Assembly (NCBI RefSeq): GCF_002532045.1
Contig: NZ_NWTG01000028.1
Coordinates: forward strand, 17,849 to 81,848
Source of the DNA: Bradyrhizobium sp. C9
GTDB lineage: Bacteria > Pseudomonadota > Alphaproteobacteria > Rhizobiales > Xanthobacteraceae
Length of the DNA: 64,000 nt
Direction: 5' to 3'
The position numbers and the translations under genes were made by a program. This document shows positions 50,262 to 59,168 of this stretch, one piece after another. A model generated the notes under the pieces. That model had not been told where the DNA came from, did no database searches, and saw nothing but the letters and a program-made list of their open reading frames with translations. Position 1 is the first letter of the stretch, and each line of letters starts with the position of its first letter.

Positions 50262-51539
50262 ATGAAATCGGCTTTCAATCGATCCATACTTGCGTTCGCG
50301 GCGATTGCGCTGCTGGCGGGGACAACCTTCGCCAATGCGCAGCAACAAACCGACAAGAACCGGGCGCTGAAGAAGTACGAGTCCGGCACCAAGGAATTCT
50401 GGACCCATCCGCCGGATGACTGGTTCCTCGGCGACGAGACCGAAGCGCAGAAGGGCCTTGCCCCGCCGTCCGGTCCGCCGACCGGCGCGTCGGATTCCGA
50501 ACTCGCGGCGATGATGAAGAAGATCAAGCTGCCGCCGGGTTTCAAGATCGAGGTCTATGCCTCGAACGTGCTCGCGGCGCGGCAGATGGCCTGGGGCGAC
50601 AAGGGCACGCTGTTCGTCGGCTCGTTCGGCCTCGGCAACGTCTATGCGATCAAGGACAACAACGGCAAGAAGGAGGTCAAGACCATCCTCAAGGGCCTCA
50701 ATATGCCGACCGGCTTGGCCTTCAAGGACGGCGCGCTCTACGTCATCGCGGTCGACAAGCTGATCAGGTACGACAATGCCGAAGCCAATCTCGACAATCT
50801 CGGCAGCGGCAAGGTGGTGTATGACGACATGCCGTCGTATGCGGCGCATGGCTGGAAATACATCGCCGTCGACAAGGACGGCTGGTTCTACATTCCGTTC
50901 GGACCTCCCTTCAACATCGGCATCCCGCCGACCTCGGTGTCGCAGATCCGCCGCGTCGATCCCAAGACCGGCAATGCGGAGATCTGGGCGCTCGGCGTGC
51001 GCAACTCGGTCGGCGGCGACGTCGATCCGCGCACCGGCAAGTACTGGTTCACCGAAAACGCCCGCGACTGGATCAGCGACGATCTGCCGAGCGACAAGCT
51101 CAACATGATCTCGAAGATCGGCGAGCACTTCGGCTATCCCTATTGCCACCAGGGCAATCTGCCGGACACCAAGTTCGCGATGGGTCACAAGTGCTCGGAG
51201 TTCACCCCGCCGGTGTACAATCTCGGCGCCCACGTCGCTCCGCTCGGCATGAAGTTCTATACCGGCGGCCAATTCCCGGCCGAGTACAAGAACAGCATCC
51301 TGATCGCCGAGCACGGCTCCTGGAACCGGCACAAGTACCAGGGCGGCCGCATCGTGAAGATCACCGCGAGCCCCGACGGCAAGAACGCCAAGCAGGAGAT
51401 CTTCGCCGACGGCTGGATCCAGGGTGACCAGGGCTATCTCGGCCGTCCGGCCGACATCCTGCTCGACAAGGATGGGTCCATCCTCGTCGCCGACGATTGG
51501 GCCGGTGCGATCTATCGCATCAGCTACAGCAAGAAGTAA
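50262..51539 (+). CDS. Sorbosone/glucose dehydrogenase-like periplasmic protein (GSDH family)
   Basis: 425 residues with a Sec signal peptide (MKSAFNRSILAFAAIALLAGTTFANAQ). A six-bladed propeller of the GSDH type, usually PQQ-dependent, is indicated by LPPGFKIEVYASNVLAARQMAWG, ALGVRNSVGGDVDPRTGKYWFTENARDW, ILIAEHGSWNRHKYQGGRI and ILVADDWAGAIYRI. The substrate is unknown. A dihaem cytochrome c gene downstream on the same strand is a likely electron acceptor. Confidence 0.88.
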   Translation: MKSAFNRSILAFAAIALLAGTTFANAQQQTDKNRALKKYESGTKEFWTHPPDDWFLGDETEAQKGLAPPSGPPTGASDSELAAMMKKIKLPPGFKIEVYASNVLAARQMAWGDKGTLFVGSFGLGNVYAIKDNNGKKEVKTILKGLNMPTGLAFKDGALYVIAVDKLIRYDNAEANLDNLGSGKVVYDDMPSYAAHGWKYIAVDKDGWFYIPFGPPFNIGIPPTSVSQIRRVDPKTGNAEIWALGVRNSVGGDVDPRTGKYWFTENARDWISDDLPSDKLNMISKIGEHFGYPYCHQGNLPDTKFAMGHKCSEFTPPVYNLGAHVAPLGMKFYTGGQFPAEYKNSILIAEHGSWNRHKYQGGRIVKITASPDGKNAKQEIFADGWIQGDQGYLGRPADILLDKDGSILVADDWAGAIYRISYSKK

Positions 51540-51625
51540 CGGTTGAGCCAATGAGGGGCTGCGGTGGCTGATGAGACACCCGCAGCCCCGTTTACTTGGT
51601 TCTCAGGCCAAACACGGAACAGACT

Positions 51626-51714
51626 CGTCATGCCCGGACTTGATCCGGGCATCCATCCAAACAAGAACCCTTCTGCAAGCCAGATGGATTGCCGGGTCAA
51701 GCCCGGCAATGACG
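51626..51714. repeat. Dispersed palindromic repeat (family D)
   Basis: CGTCATGCCCGGACTTGATC and the opposing GCCGGGTCAAGCCCGGCAATGACG-type arm form an outer inverted repeat, each with an internal hairpin, between the dehydrogenase and cytochrome genes. Confidence 0.7.
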
Positions 51715-51730
51715 TCAGGAGAAACTGGCA

Positions 51731-52312
51731 ATGCGTACCGCGTCCCTCGGAATCCTGTTCGCGTCGGCAATCGCGATGACATCCTTTGCGGAGGCCGCCG
51801 ACGTCGCCGCCGGCAAAGCGAAGGCCGAAATCTGCGCCGGGTGCCACGGCGACAACGGCATCTCGCAAACCGAGAACATTCCCTCGCTGGCCGGCCAGCT
51901 CGACCAGTTCATTCAATGGCAGCTGGTGTTCTTCCGCGCCGGCGCGCGCAAGAACGAGCAGATGCAGCCGATCGTCGAGCAGCTCAGCAACGACGACATC
52001 CGCAACCTCGGCGCCTATTTCGCCTCGCTGACGCCGTTCAAGGGCGGCAAGGACGACAATCCGGAATTGTCGGAGAAGGGCAAGCAGGCCGCCGCCGGCC
52101 GCCGCTGCGCCTCATGCCATGGCGACACGTTCGCCGGCACCAAGGCGGTCGCGCGCATCGCCGGCCAGCGCGAGGAATACCTCGTCAAGGCACTGCACGA
52201 CTACAAATCGGGCGCCCGCTCTGGCGGCGCGCAGGCAGCGATGGCCGATGTGGCGTATCCCTTGAGCGACGAAGAGATCACCGCGCTCGCGCATTATCTG
52301 GCGCATCTGTAG
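51731..52312 (+). CDS. Dihaem cytochrome c (c4-like)
   Basis: 193-residue periplasmic cytochrome with a signal peptide (ending FAEAAD) and two haem-binding CxxCH sites, CAGCH and CASCH, each starting a class I cytochrome c domain. A Met ligand candidate is in KNEQMQP for the first haem and in AAMADV for the second. It likely accepts electrons from the upstream GSDH-family protein and passes them to the respiratory chain. Confidence 0.9.
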   Translation: MRTASLGILFASAIAMTSFAEAADVAAGKAKAEICAGCHGDNGISQTENIPSLAGQLDQFIQWQLVFFRAGARKNEQMQPIVEQLSNDDIRNLGAYFASLTPFKGGKDDNPELSEKGKQAAAGRRCASCHGDTFAGTKAVARIAGQREEYLVKALHDYKSGARSGGAQAAMADVAYPLSDEEITALAHYLAHL

Positions 52313-52326
52313 CGGCAAAACATGTG

Positions 52327-52448
52327 GTCGTCCCGGCGAAGGCCGGGACCCATAACCACCGGCTTCAATTGCCTTGAACGACTATCAACCCGCACCGCCC
52401 AAATCGAGGGGCCGCGGCGTATGGGTCCCGGCCTTCGCCGGGACGACG
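52327..52448. repeat. Dispersed palindromic repeat (family A)
   Basis: The left arm has GTCCCGGCGAAGGCCGGGAC followed by CCATAACCACCGG; the right arm has GTCCCGGCCTTCGCCGGGAC. This is the cleanest family A copy in the window. It separates two convergent genes. Confidence 0.8.
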
Positions 52449-52457
52449 GGGATAGAT

Positions 52458-53375
52458 TCACCCCCGCTGCTTCTCATACGCTTTGAGATGCGTGTAGGCC
52501 GTGCGCAGCTTCGGCACCGGGATCTTGGCGGCATCGGCGCGCACGATCAGGTCGCCGATCACATGGTCGGCTTCGACCGGCAGCCCCGCCTTGATGTCGC
52601 GGAACATCGATGCGGTCATCGGTGAGCCTTCGGTGGTCAGGAGCCCGCGGGTGCGCTGGAAGAACGGGCCGCCCGGTGCGTGGCCGGCGTCGGCGGCGAT
52701 CGCGCTGCATTCGTCGAGGATGCCGAGCAGGAAATCCTGGCCGCCGGGCGCGGCCAGGATGTTGCCGACCGAGGTCCGCATCAGGCTGGTGGAGGCGGCG
52801 AGCGACGCCAGGAACACCCACTTCTCCCACATGTCCTGCATGATGTGGTCGCTGGCGGCTGCACCGTTGATCGCGGAGAAGATCTCGGCGATCGCGCGCA
52901 CCCGGTCCGACGGGCCGCCGGCGCGCTCGCCGAAGCCGAGCGACTGCATCGGCTGCAGCTGCACCACTTCGCGCTTCTCGTTCAGTGTCGCTGCGATCGC
53001 GCAGAGGCCGCCGAGCACGTGCTGAGCGCCGAATGTCTTGTCGAGCGCATCGAGATGCAGCATGCCGTTGAGCAGCGGGATGATCGCGGTCTTGTCGCCG
53101 ACGGCAGGTGCAAACGACTTGATCGCATCCTCGAGATCGAACGCCTTGCAGCTCAGCAGCACGACGTCGAACTTGTCCGAAAGCTTGTCGGCCTGCACGG
53201 TCGGCGGATTGCTCAGCGTGACATCGCCGTTCGGGCTCTTGATCACGAGCCCGGCGGAGGCGAGCTCGGAGGCGCGGCGAGGCCGGACGAGGAAAGTCAC
53301 GTCGCGGCCGGCCTGAAGCATCCGGCCGCCGAAATAACCGCCGATCGCACCGGCGCCGACCACGAGAACGCGCAT
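52458..53375 (-). CDS. 2-dehydropantoate 2-reductase family protein
   Basis: 305-residue NADPH-dependent ketopantoate reductase family member. The Rossmann motif is VVGAGAIGGYFGGRM at residue 4. The catalytic-type Lys/Glu region is in MWEKWVFLASLAASTSLMR. Several paralogues usually occur in such genomes, so a true pantothenate role is not certain. Confidence 0.87.
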   Translation of the reverse strand: MRVLVVGAGAIGGYFGGRMLQAGRDVTFLVRPRRASELASAGLVIKSPNGDVTLSNPPTVQADKLSDKFDVVLLSCKAFDLEDAIKSFAPAVGDKTAIIPLLNGMLHLDALDKTFGAQHVLGGLCAIAATLNEKREVVQLQPMQSLGFGERAGGPSDRVRAIAEIFSAINGAAASDHIMQDMWEKWVFLASLAASTSLMRTSVGNILAAPGGQDFLLGILDECSAIAADAGHAPGGPFFQRTRGLLTTEGSPMTASMFRDIKAGLPVEADHVIGDLIVRADAAKIPVPKLRTAYTHLKAYEKQRG

Positions 53376-53408
53376 GGGAATTTGTCCTTCTTTGTTGTTG
53401 CCCGGTGA

Positions 53409-53481
53409 GGGGCGAATAGCGAATGGCGAGTAGATAGGGCCGTAAGCCTGCTATTCGCTACCCGCTATTGGCCATTCGCTC
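53409..53481. repeat. Dispersed inverted repeat (family E)
   Basis: GGCGAATAGCGAATGGCGAG on the left and CTATTGGCCATTCGCTC on the right are complementary arms of a hairpin between the reductase gene start and the isomerase gene stop. Confidence 0.65.
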
Positions 53482-53484
53482 ATC

Positions 53485-54090
53485 TCACTTTCCCGACACC
53501 AGTTCCTCGACTTCGCGCAGCTGCTCCTTGCCGAAGAAAATCTCGTTGCCGACGAAGAAGGTCGGCGAGCCGAACGCACCGCGCTCGACGGCGGCCTGGG
53601 TGTTCGCGATCAGCTTGGCTTTCACGTCGGCGTCCTGCGCACGCGCGAACAGTCTGGCGGCGTCGAGGCCGGAGGCGGCGATGGCTTTGCCGGCCACCTC
53701 CGGATCGTCCATCTTCTTCGGCTCGACCCACATGTGGTGGAAAGCCGCCTCGACATACTTCTCGAACACGCCCTCGAGCTGGGCTGCGACCGCCGCGCGC
53801 ATCAGGTTCAGCGTATTGACCGGGAAGAACGGGTTCCAGACGTACGGCTTGACGCCGAAGCGCTTGAGGAAGCGCTCGGTCTCGATCTTCATGAATTCCG
53901 GTTTGTTCTTGACGCCGGCCAGCGTCTCGGCCGGCGACTTGTTGTTGGTGGCCTTGAAGATGCCGCCGAGCAGGATCGGGACATATTCGAACTTGACGCC
54001 GGTGCGCTGCTCGATCGCCGGGATCGCCTCGTGGCTGAGGAAGGCATTGGGGCTGCCGAAATCGAACAGGAATTGCGGATTTGGGCTCAC
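53485..54090 (-). CDS. 2-hydroxychromene-2-carboxylate isomerase family protein
   Basis: 201-residue DsbA/GST-kappa-fold protein. It starts MSPNPQFLFDFGSPNAFLSHEAIP, with the Ser of the isomerase site in FGSPN, and contains VEPKKMDDPEVAGKAIAASGLDA and AFGSPTFFVGNEIFFGKEQL. The family acts with glutathione in naphthalene-type catabolism; the actual substrate here is unknown. Confidence 0.9.
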   Translation of the reverse strand: MSPNPQFLFDFGSPNAFLSHEAIPAIEQRTGVKFEYVPILLGGIFKATNNKSPAETLAGVKNKPEFMKIETERFLKRFGVKPYVWNPFFPVNTLNLMRAAVAAQLEGVFEKYVEAAFHHMWVEPKKMDDPEVAGKAIAASGLDAARLFARAQDADVKAKLIANTQAAVERGAFGSPTFFVGNEIFFGKEQLREVEELVSGK

Positions 54091-54206
54091 GGCGGTCTCT
54101 CCCTCGGCCTATTTGGGCTTGCTTGGCATCTCTCTAGGATGGGCCTGCTGCCGCAGGCGCCATCAGGAGAATATGATACTCATCATGTGAGCCGCGGCGC
54201 GCGATG

Positions 54207-55562
54207 TCAAATCAGCCGCTTGATGGTCTGCTTGCGCCATACCAGGGCGTAATAGGCCATCTGCAGCACGAACATGGTTGCGAAGGTGGCGGGATAGGCG
54301 ATCCAGATGCCGCTGATGCCGATGGCCCGGCTGAGCAGGATCGCGACCGGCACCTCGACCAGCGCCATGGCGAGGATCGAGATGAACAGCGGCATCCACA
54401 CCGTGCCGCCGGCGCGCATCGCACCCGAGAACACCGTCGCCATGCCGAACAGCACCATGCTCCACAGCACGATGTAGAGCAGCTGCTGCGCCAGCGCGAG
54501 CACCGCGCCATCGACGATGAAGAAGCCCATCAGCGGCCGTGCAAAGAGATAGCCGAGCACGACCAGTCCGCCGGTCAGCGCGAGATTCATCTCGATCCCG
54601 GTGCGGACGATGGCGCCGACCTGGCGTGAGTCACCCCGGCCGATCGCCTGCGCGCCGAAGATCGACACGGATATGGCGATCGAGATCGCCGGAAACTGCA
54701 CATAGCCGATCACCTGGTTGACCGCGCCATAGGCGGCGGTGGCCTCCGAGCCGAAGCCGTTGACGAGGCCGAGCAGCACCAGTTCGGCGAGCGAGACCAC
54801 CACCATGCCGATCGCGGTCGGAATGCCGAGCCGCAGCACGATGCGCAGCAGCGCGCCGTTCGGCCGCATCGCACGCAGGAACGCGGCGTCGAAGGCGAGC
54901 GGATGCTTGTGCCGCAACATGTGGATATGCAGCCAGAGCAGCGTGACGACGCCCGAAACCGCGGAGGCGACAGCGGCGCTGGCGACGCCCAGCATCGGCA
55001 GCCCGAGCCAGCCGCGGATCAATGCGGGCGTCACCACGAGGCCGACGACTGTCGAGACCGTCAGCGCCACCAGCGGCGTGACGGTGTCGCCGACGCCGCG
55101 CATCATCGCCGCGAGCAGCAGGAATGCGAAGGTCACCGGCATCGTGATCATCATGATCCGCGCATAGGACACCGCGGCGTCGAGAACGTCAGGCGGCGTG
55201 GCGAGCGCGATCAGGAGCGGGCGCGCGAACAGGCCGCCTGATATCGCGATCGCCAGCGCCAGCAGCAGCGTCACGGTCATGGTCGTGCCGGCGACCGCCT
55301 TCACCCGGTCGGGCTCGCCGGCGCCCCAGGCCTGACCGATCATGACCGAGGCGCCCGCGCTCAGGCCGATCACGAAGGAGATGAAGAAGAACATCACCGG
55401 AAAGAACACCGACGCTGCGGCGAGCGCATCGACGCCGATCATCTGGCCGAGATAGATGCCGTTGATGGTGCCGAAGAGCGACTGCAGCACATTGCTCAGC
55501 AGCATCGGCGCCAGGAAGAACAGAAAGGATTTGCGTAAAGCGGGAGGCTTGGACACGTTCAA
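54207..55562 (-). CDS. MATE family efflux transporter
   Basis: 451-residue multidrug and toxin extrusion-type transporter with about 12 helices. Typical blocks are LFGTINGIYLGQMIGVDALAAAS, GLSAGASVMIGQAWGAGEPDR and, in the second half, GFGSEATAAYGAVNQVIGYVQ. It should exchange a cation (Na+ or H+) for an organic substrate; the substrate is unknown. Confidence 0.92.
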   Translation of the reverse strand: MNVSKPPALRKSFLFFLAPMLLSNVLQSLFGTINGIYLGQMIGVDALAAASVFFPVMFFFISFVIGLSAGASVMIGQAWGAGEPDRVKAVAGTTMTVTLLLALAIAISGGLFARPLLIALATPPDVLDAAVSYARIMMITMPVTFAFLLLAAMMRGVGDTVTPLVALTVSTVVGLVVTPALIRGWLGLPMLGVASAAVASAVSGVVTLLWLHIHMLRHKHPLAFDAAFLRAMRPNGALLRIVLRLGIPTAIGMVVVSLAELVLLGLVNGFGSEATAAYGAVNQVIGYVQFPAISIAISVSIFGAQAIGRGDSRQVGAIVRTGIEMNLALTGGLVVLGYLFARPLMGFFIVDGAVLALAQQLLYIVLWSMVLFGMATVFSGAMRAGGTVWMPLFISILAMALVEVPVAILLSRAIGISGIWIAYPATFATMFVLQMAYYALVWRKQTIKRLI

Positions 55563-55624
55563 CTTTCAAAAAGTTGGTCAGGCACCTGGCTGGTGCGTCT
55601 TGGATCAAGCGGCGTGCTCGCTGC

Positions 55625-55750
55625 ACCTCTCCCGCTTGCGGGGGAGGTCGGATCGCATCTTTGCGATCCGGGTGGGGGTTATCTCCACGTAAAGATTATC
55701 CCTGGCGGTAAGATCCTCACCTCGGCCCTCCCTCGCAAGCGGGAGAGGGA
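55625..55750. repeat. Dispersed inverted repeat (family F)
   Basis: CCTCTCCCGCTTGCGGG at the left and CTCGCAAGCGGGAGAGG at the right are near-perfect complementary ends. An inner GGATCGCATCTTTGCGATCC hairpin is present. It lies upstream of the MATE gene. Confidence 0.75.
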
Positions 55751-55795
55751 GCGCAGCCCACTCGTGGTTGCACGTCGATATAGGTTCATCACGGG

Positions 55796-56383
55796 CTAGT
55801 CCGCTTGATCGCTATAGGCGAGGCCGATCGCGTGGTCGCGGATGTCGGCCGGCCAGTCCGCGATCAGCGTCGCAAAACGCCGCCGGTCGTGTGCGAACAG
55901 GGCGCGGATCGCGTCCTCATAGTTTGGCCGGTTGCCCCCCATCGTTGTCATGAAGCGATAGGCGGCGTCCTGCGCGCTGCGCGTGCGGTCCTTGTCGCCG
56001 CTCGTGCGTCGCGCCTCGTCGATCAGCTTGCGGAGCGCAACCGACGCGCCGCCCTTCTGCTGCGCGAGCCAGTCCCAATGGCGCGGCAACAGCGTGATCT
56101 CGCGCGCGACGACGCCAAGCTTCGGCCGTCCGGGACCGCGCGGCGCGGCCGCCGCCGCCGGCTCCGCGTCGGGTGGAGGCGCGAACTTCGGCAGCCGCGC
56201 CAGCACGTCGTCGACCGAGCCGCGGAAATCGATGTCGACCAGCGCCGAGGTGCGGCCGTTGAACACCAGGACCGTGGCATCCTTGCGCCGGTCGAGCAGC
56301 TGCTTGGCGGCGTGCGCGACCTCCGCGAGGTCACCGGCCCCGATGCGATGCTCGCCTTCGAAGGCGACATAGGCAGGATTCAT
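55796..56383 (-). CDS. DUF2239 family protein
   Basis: 195-residue protein of a family without known function. The N-terminal half (VAFEGEHRIGAGDLAEVAHAAK, then VLVFNGRTSALVDIDFRG) and the Lys/Arg/Pro linker RGPGRPKLGVVAREITLLPRHWDWLA are conserved in the family. RGPGRPKLG resembles an AT-hook, so nucleic-acid binding is conceivable. Confidence 0.85.
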   Translation of the reverse strand: MNPAYVAFEGEHRIGAGDLAEVAHAAKQLLDRRKDATVLVFNGRTSALVDIDFRGSVDDVLARLPKFAPPPDAEPAAAAAPRGPGRPKLGVVAREITLLPRHWDWLAQQKGGASVALRKLIDEARRTSGDKDRTRSAQDAAYRFMTTMGGNRPNYEDAIRALFAHDRRRFATLIADWPADIRDHAIGLAYSDQAD

Positions 56384-56514
56384 GGTAGACCTCTCCGATT
56401 GCGCGACGTATTGCCCGGGTGATTTCCAGCAAGCCCGGCGCGTGGATCTCGACTTTCCTGTTCCCGGCTGGCGCCAAACGCCGTCCGATTGCGCCGATAT
56501 TTCAGAGGACGCCC

Positions 56515-57180
56515 ATGCTGACGGTTCATCATCTCAACAATTCCCGCTCGCAGCGCGTGCTGTGGCTGCTCGAGGAATTGGGCGTGCCCTACGAGATCGT
56601 GCGCTACCAGCGGCAGCCCGACATGCGGGCGCCGAAGGAGCTGCGCGCGATTCATCCGCTCGGCAAGTCGCCCGTCGTCACCGATAACGGCAACACCATC
56701 GCGGAATCCGGCGCGATCCTCGAATACATCATCGCGACCTACGGCAAGGGCCGCCTGATCCCGCCGGCCGATACGCCGGAGCGGCTGCGCTACACCTATT
56801 GGCTGCACTATGCCGAAGGCTCGGCGATGACGCCGCTGCTGTTGAAGTTGCTGTTCACGCTGATGCCGAAGCGCGCGCCGGCGCTGCTGCGGCCGCTGGT
56901 GCGCAAGGTCTCGAACCAGGCACTGTCCACGCTGGTCAATCCGCAGATCAAGCAGCACATGGCCTATTGGGAAGGCGAGCTCGGCAAGAGCGAGTGGTTC
57001 GCCGGCAGCGAATTCTCCGGCGCCGACATCCAGATGAGCTTTCCGCTCGAAGCGGCCGCCGCGCGCGGCGGGCTCGAGGACGGCCATCCCCGGTGCGTCG
57101 CTTTCCTGGAGCGCATCCACGCCCGCCCGGCCTATGCGCGGGCGCTCGAGAAGGGCGGGCCGTACGAGCTTGGCCGCTAG
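56515..57180 (+). CDS. Glutathione S-transferase
   Basis: 221-residue GST with an N-terminal thioredoxin-like domain (LTVHHLNNSRSQRVLWLLEELG, with the Ser/Arg active-site area at about 10-13). GKSPVVTDNGNTIAESGAIL is the glutathione-binding strand-turn. The C-terminal helical domain follows. The start at 56515 is where the fold begins. The substrate is unknown. Confidence 0.92.
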   Translation: MLTVHHLNNSRSQRVLWLLEELGVPYEIVRYQRQPDMRAPKELRAIHPLGKSPVVTDNGNTIAESGAILEYIIATYGKGRLIPPADTPERLRYTYWLHYAEGSAMTPLLLKLLFTLMPKRAPALLRPLVRKVSNQALSTLVNPQIKQHMAYWEGELGKSEWFAGSEFSGADIQMSFPLEAAAARGGLEDGHPRCVAFLERIHARPAYARALEKGGPYELGR

Positions 57181-57188
57181 TATCCCGG

Positions 57189-57614
57189 TCATCGCGGCAG
57201 CTCGACCAGCGGCAGCAGGCGTGAATCCGCCAGTGCCGCGGTGCGATGCCCGATGCCGGCGAGATAGGCCTCCGCCACCGCGAAGGCGAGGAACGCGCCG
57301 CGGCTCTTCTGCCGGATCAGCATCGCGCGGTCCCAGTGCTCACCCTCGGGCCCGATCAGGAACGAGCCGCCTTCACCCATGAACAGGATGTCGCCGCCGC
57401 TCTTCCGCAGATGCGGCAGCGTGTGCGCGACATAGCGGTCGTAGGCCTCAGCACCCGTGATCGGCTGCGGCGGGGCCAGCTCCGGGCTTTGCGAATAGTC
57501 GGCGATCTCGCGGAAGCGCAGCAAGTTGAGCATCACCAGTTCGCCGGCGATCGCGCGCTGGGCAAAGTCGCGCCCGGCATTCCAGGTCGGCTCCAGATGG
57601 CAGGTGGTGTCCAT
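57189..57614 (-). CDS. DUF1330-like dimeric alpha-beta barrel protein
   Basis: 141 residues with AGELVMLNLLRFREIADYS, GAEAYDRYVAHTLPHLRKSGGDILFMGEGG and DRAMLIRQKSRGAFLAFA, the pattern of DUF1330-type ferredoxin-like proteins. Function is unknown. It is convergent with the GST gene (8-nt gap). Confidence 0.78.
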   Translation of the reverse strand: MDTTCHLEPTWNAGRDFAQRAIAGELVMLNLLRFREIADYSQSPELAPPQPITGAEAYDRYVAHTLPHLRKSGGDILFMGEGGSFLIGPEGEHWDRAMLIRQKSRGAFLAFAVAEAYLAGIGHRTAALADSRLLPLVELPR

Positions 57615-57719
57615 GTCAGCTCGTCCAATTCGCTTTCGATGGCGAAGTTTTATCCGGGTGTAATTGCCTTGTCAATAATATCCGGGTAAAAATAACGGAC
57701 CAGCCGACAGGAGACCGCC

Positions 57720-58055
57720 ATGAAGACCGAGGACCGCAAGCAGGCCATAGCCGACTACAAGAAGCGCGCTGCTGTGGCCGGCGTGTTCGTGATCCGCTGC
57801 CGCGCGACCGGGGAGGTCTGGGTCGGGCAGGCGCTCGATCTGGAGAAAATAGAAAACCGCGTCTGGTTCACGCTGCGGATGGGCAGCCACCGAAATGCCG
57901 AGTTGCAGCGCGCCTGGTCGGCACATGGCGCGGACAATCTCGCGCTCGAAACGCTGGAGCGCATCGAGGACGAGGAGCTCGCCTATGTGCGCGATACGCT
58001 GCTCAGGGAGCGCGTGCAGCACTGGCGCGCGCAGCTGAATGCGTCGGCAATCTAG
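57720..58055 (+). CDS. GIY-YIG nuclease family protein
   Basis: 111 residues. AGVFVIRCRATGEVWVGQAL replaces the GIY and YIG motifs with GVF and WVG. The catalytic-type Arg is in ENRVWFTLRMG, and a Glu near LALETLERI is also typical. Single-domain GIY-YIG proteins of this type are common; their biological role is unknown. It is convergent with the next gene. Confidence 0.8.
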   Translation: MKTEDRKQAIADYKKRAAVAGVFVIRCRATGEVWVGQALDLEKIENRVWFTLRMGSHRNAELQRAWSAHGADNLALETLERIEDEELAYVRDTLLRERVQHWRAQLNASAI

Positions 58056-58061
58056 CCGCGT

Positions 58062-58937
58062 TCAACGCGACGGCAGCGCCTGCACGGAGACGCCAGGCGG
58101 CGGCACATCGTCGTCGGGTACGAAGAAATCCGACATCAGCGGTACCGATGGATCGACGCGATAGCGCTCGAAGTCGCGCACGCCGTTGGCGTAGAGCACC
58201 TTGTCGTCGATGCAGAAATTGCCGGTGAACTCGCGCGACGGCCGCGTGATGATCGCGTAGGCCGCGTCGCCCATGATCTCGGGCGTGCGGCTCGCGCGCA
58301 TCATGGCATCGCCGCCGAGCAGATTGCCGACCGCGGCGGTCGCGATCGTGGTGCGCGGCCACAACGCGTTGACCGCAATGCCTGAAGATTTTTGCTCGCC
58401 GGCCAGCCCGAGCACGCACATGCTCATGCCGAACTTCGCCATCGTGTAAGCGGTCGAGTGCTCGAACCATTTGGTCTTCATGTCGAGCGGCGGCGACAGC
58501 ATCAGGATGTGCGGATTCTCCGCTTTCTTCAGATGCGGGATGCAGTATTTCGACACCATGAATGTGCCGCGGGTGTTGATCCCCATCATCAGGTCGTACC
58601 GCTTCATGTCGGTTGCCTGCGAGGGGGTCAGGCTGATGGCGCTGGCATTGTTGACGCAGACGTCGATGCCGCCGAATTCGGCGACGGTCTGCTCGATCGC
58701 CGCCATCACTTGCGCCTCGTCCCTGATGTCGCAGAGTACCGGCAGCGCTTTGCCGCCGGCGGCGCGCACCTCGTCGGCGGCGGTGTAGATCGTGCCCTTC
58801 AGCTTCGGATGCGGCTCGGCGGTCTTTGCCGCGATCGCGACATTGGCGCCGTCACGCGCGGCGCGAAGCGCAATCGCCAGCCCGATGCCGCGGCTCGCGC
58901 CCGAGATGAACAGCGTCTTGCCTTTGAGCGATGTCAT
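58062..58937 (-). CDS. Short-chain dehydrogenase (HSDL2-like)
   Basis: 291-residue NAD(P)-dependent SDR. The cofactor motif is FISGASRGIGLAIALRAA, and the catalytic residues are in AYTMAKFGMS (YxxxK). NNASAISL is the NNAG-type motif. The long C-terminal region after NALWPRTTIATAAV resembles hydroxysteroid dehydrogenase-like protein 2. The substrate is unknown. Confidence 0.9.
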   Translation of the reverse strand: MTSLKGKTLFISGASRGIGLAIALRAARDGANVAIAAKTAEPHPKLKGTIYTAADEVRAAGGKALPVLCDIRDEAQVMAAIEQTVAEFGGIDVCVNNASAISLTPSQATDMKRYDLMMGINTRGTFMVSKYCIPHLKKAENPHILMLSPPLDMKTKWFEHSTAYTMAKFGMSMCVLGLAGEQKSSGIAVNALWPRTTIATAAVGNLLGGDAMMRASRTPEIMGDAAYAIITRPSREFTGNFCIDDKVLYANGVRDFERYRVDPSVPLMSDFFVPDDDVPPPGVSVQALPSR

Positions 58938-58977
58938 CTGCTGGCTCCTCCACAGTTAGGGACGCACTATGTCAGGC

Positions 58978-59134
58978 TCCCTCTCCCTTGTGGGAGCCCG
59001 AGGCGAGCGAAGCTCGCTCTCGAGGTTGGGGGTGAGGGGTATCCCTCCACACGGCGTACTGCCAGGATAGACCGCGACCCCTCACCCGGATCGCATCTAG
59101 CGATGCAATCCGGCCTCTCCCACAGGGGGAGAGG
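58978..59134. repeat. Dispersed inverted repeat (family F-like)
   Basis: CTCCCTCTCCCTTGTGGGAG and CTCTCCCACAGGGGGAGAGG are opposing ends; GCGAGCGAAGCTCGCTC is an inner hairpin. It sits between the SDR start and the MFS stop and resembles the element at 55625-55750. Confidence 0.7.
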
Positions 59135-59168
59135 CAATACTGAGCAAGCTGAGGGTTCGCGCTCATTG

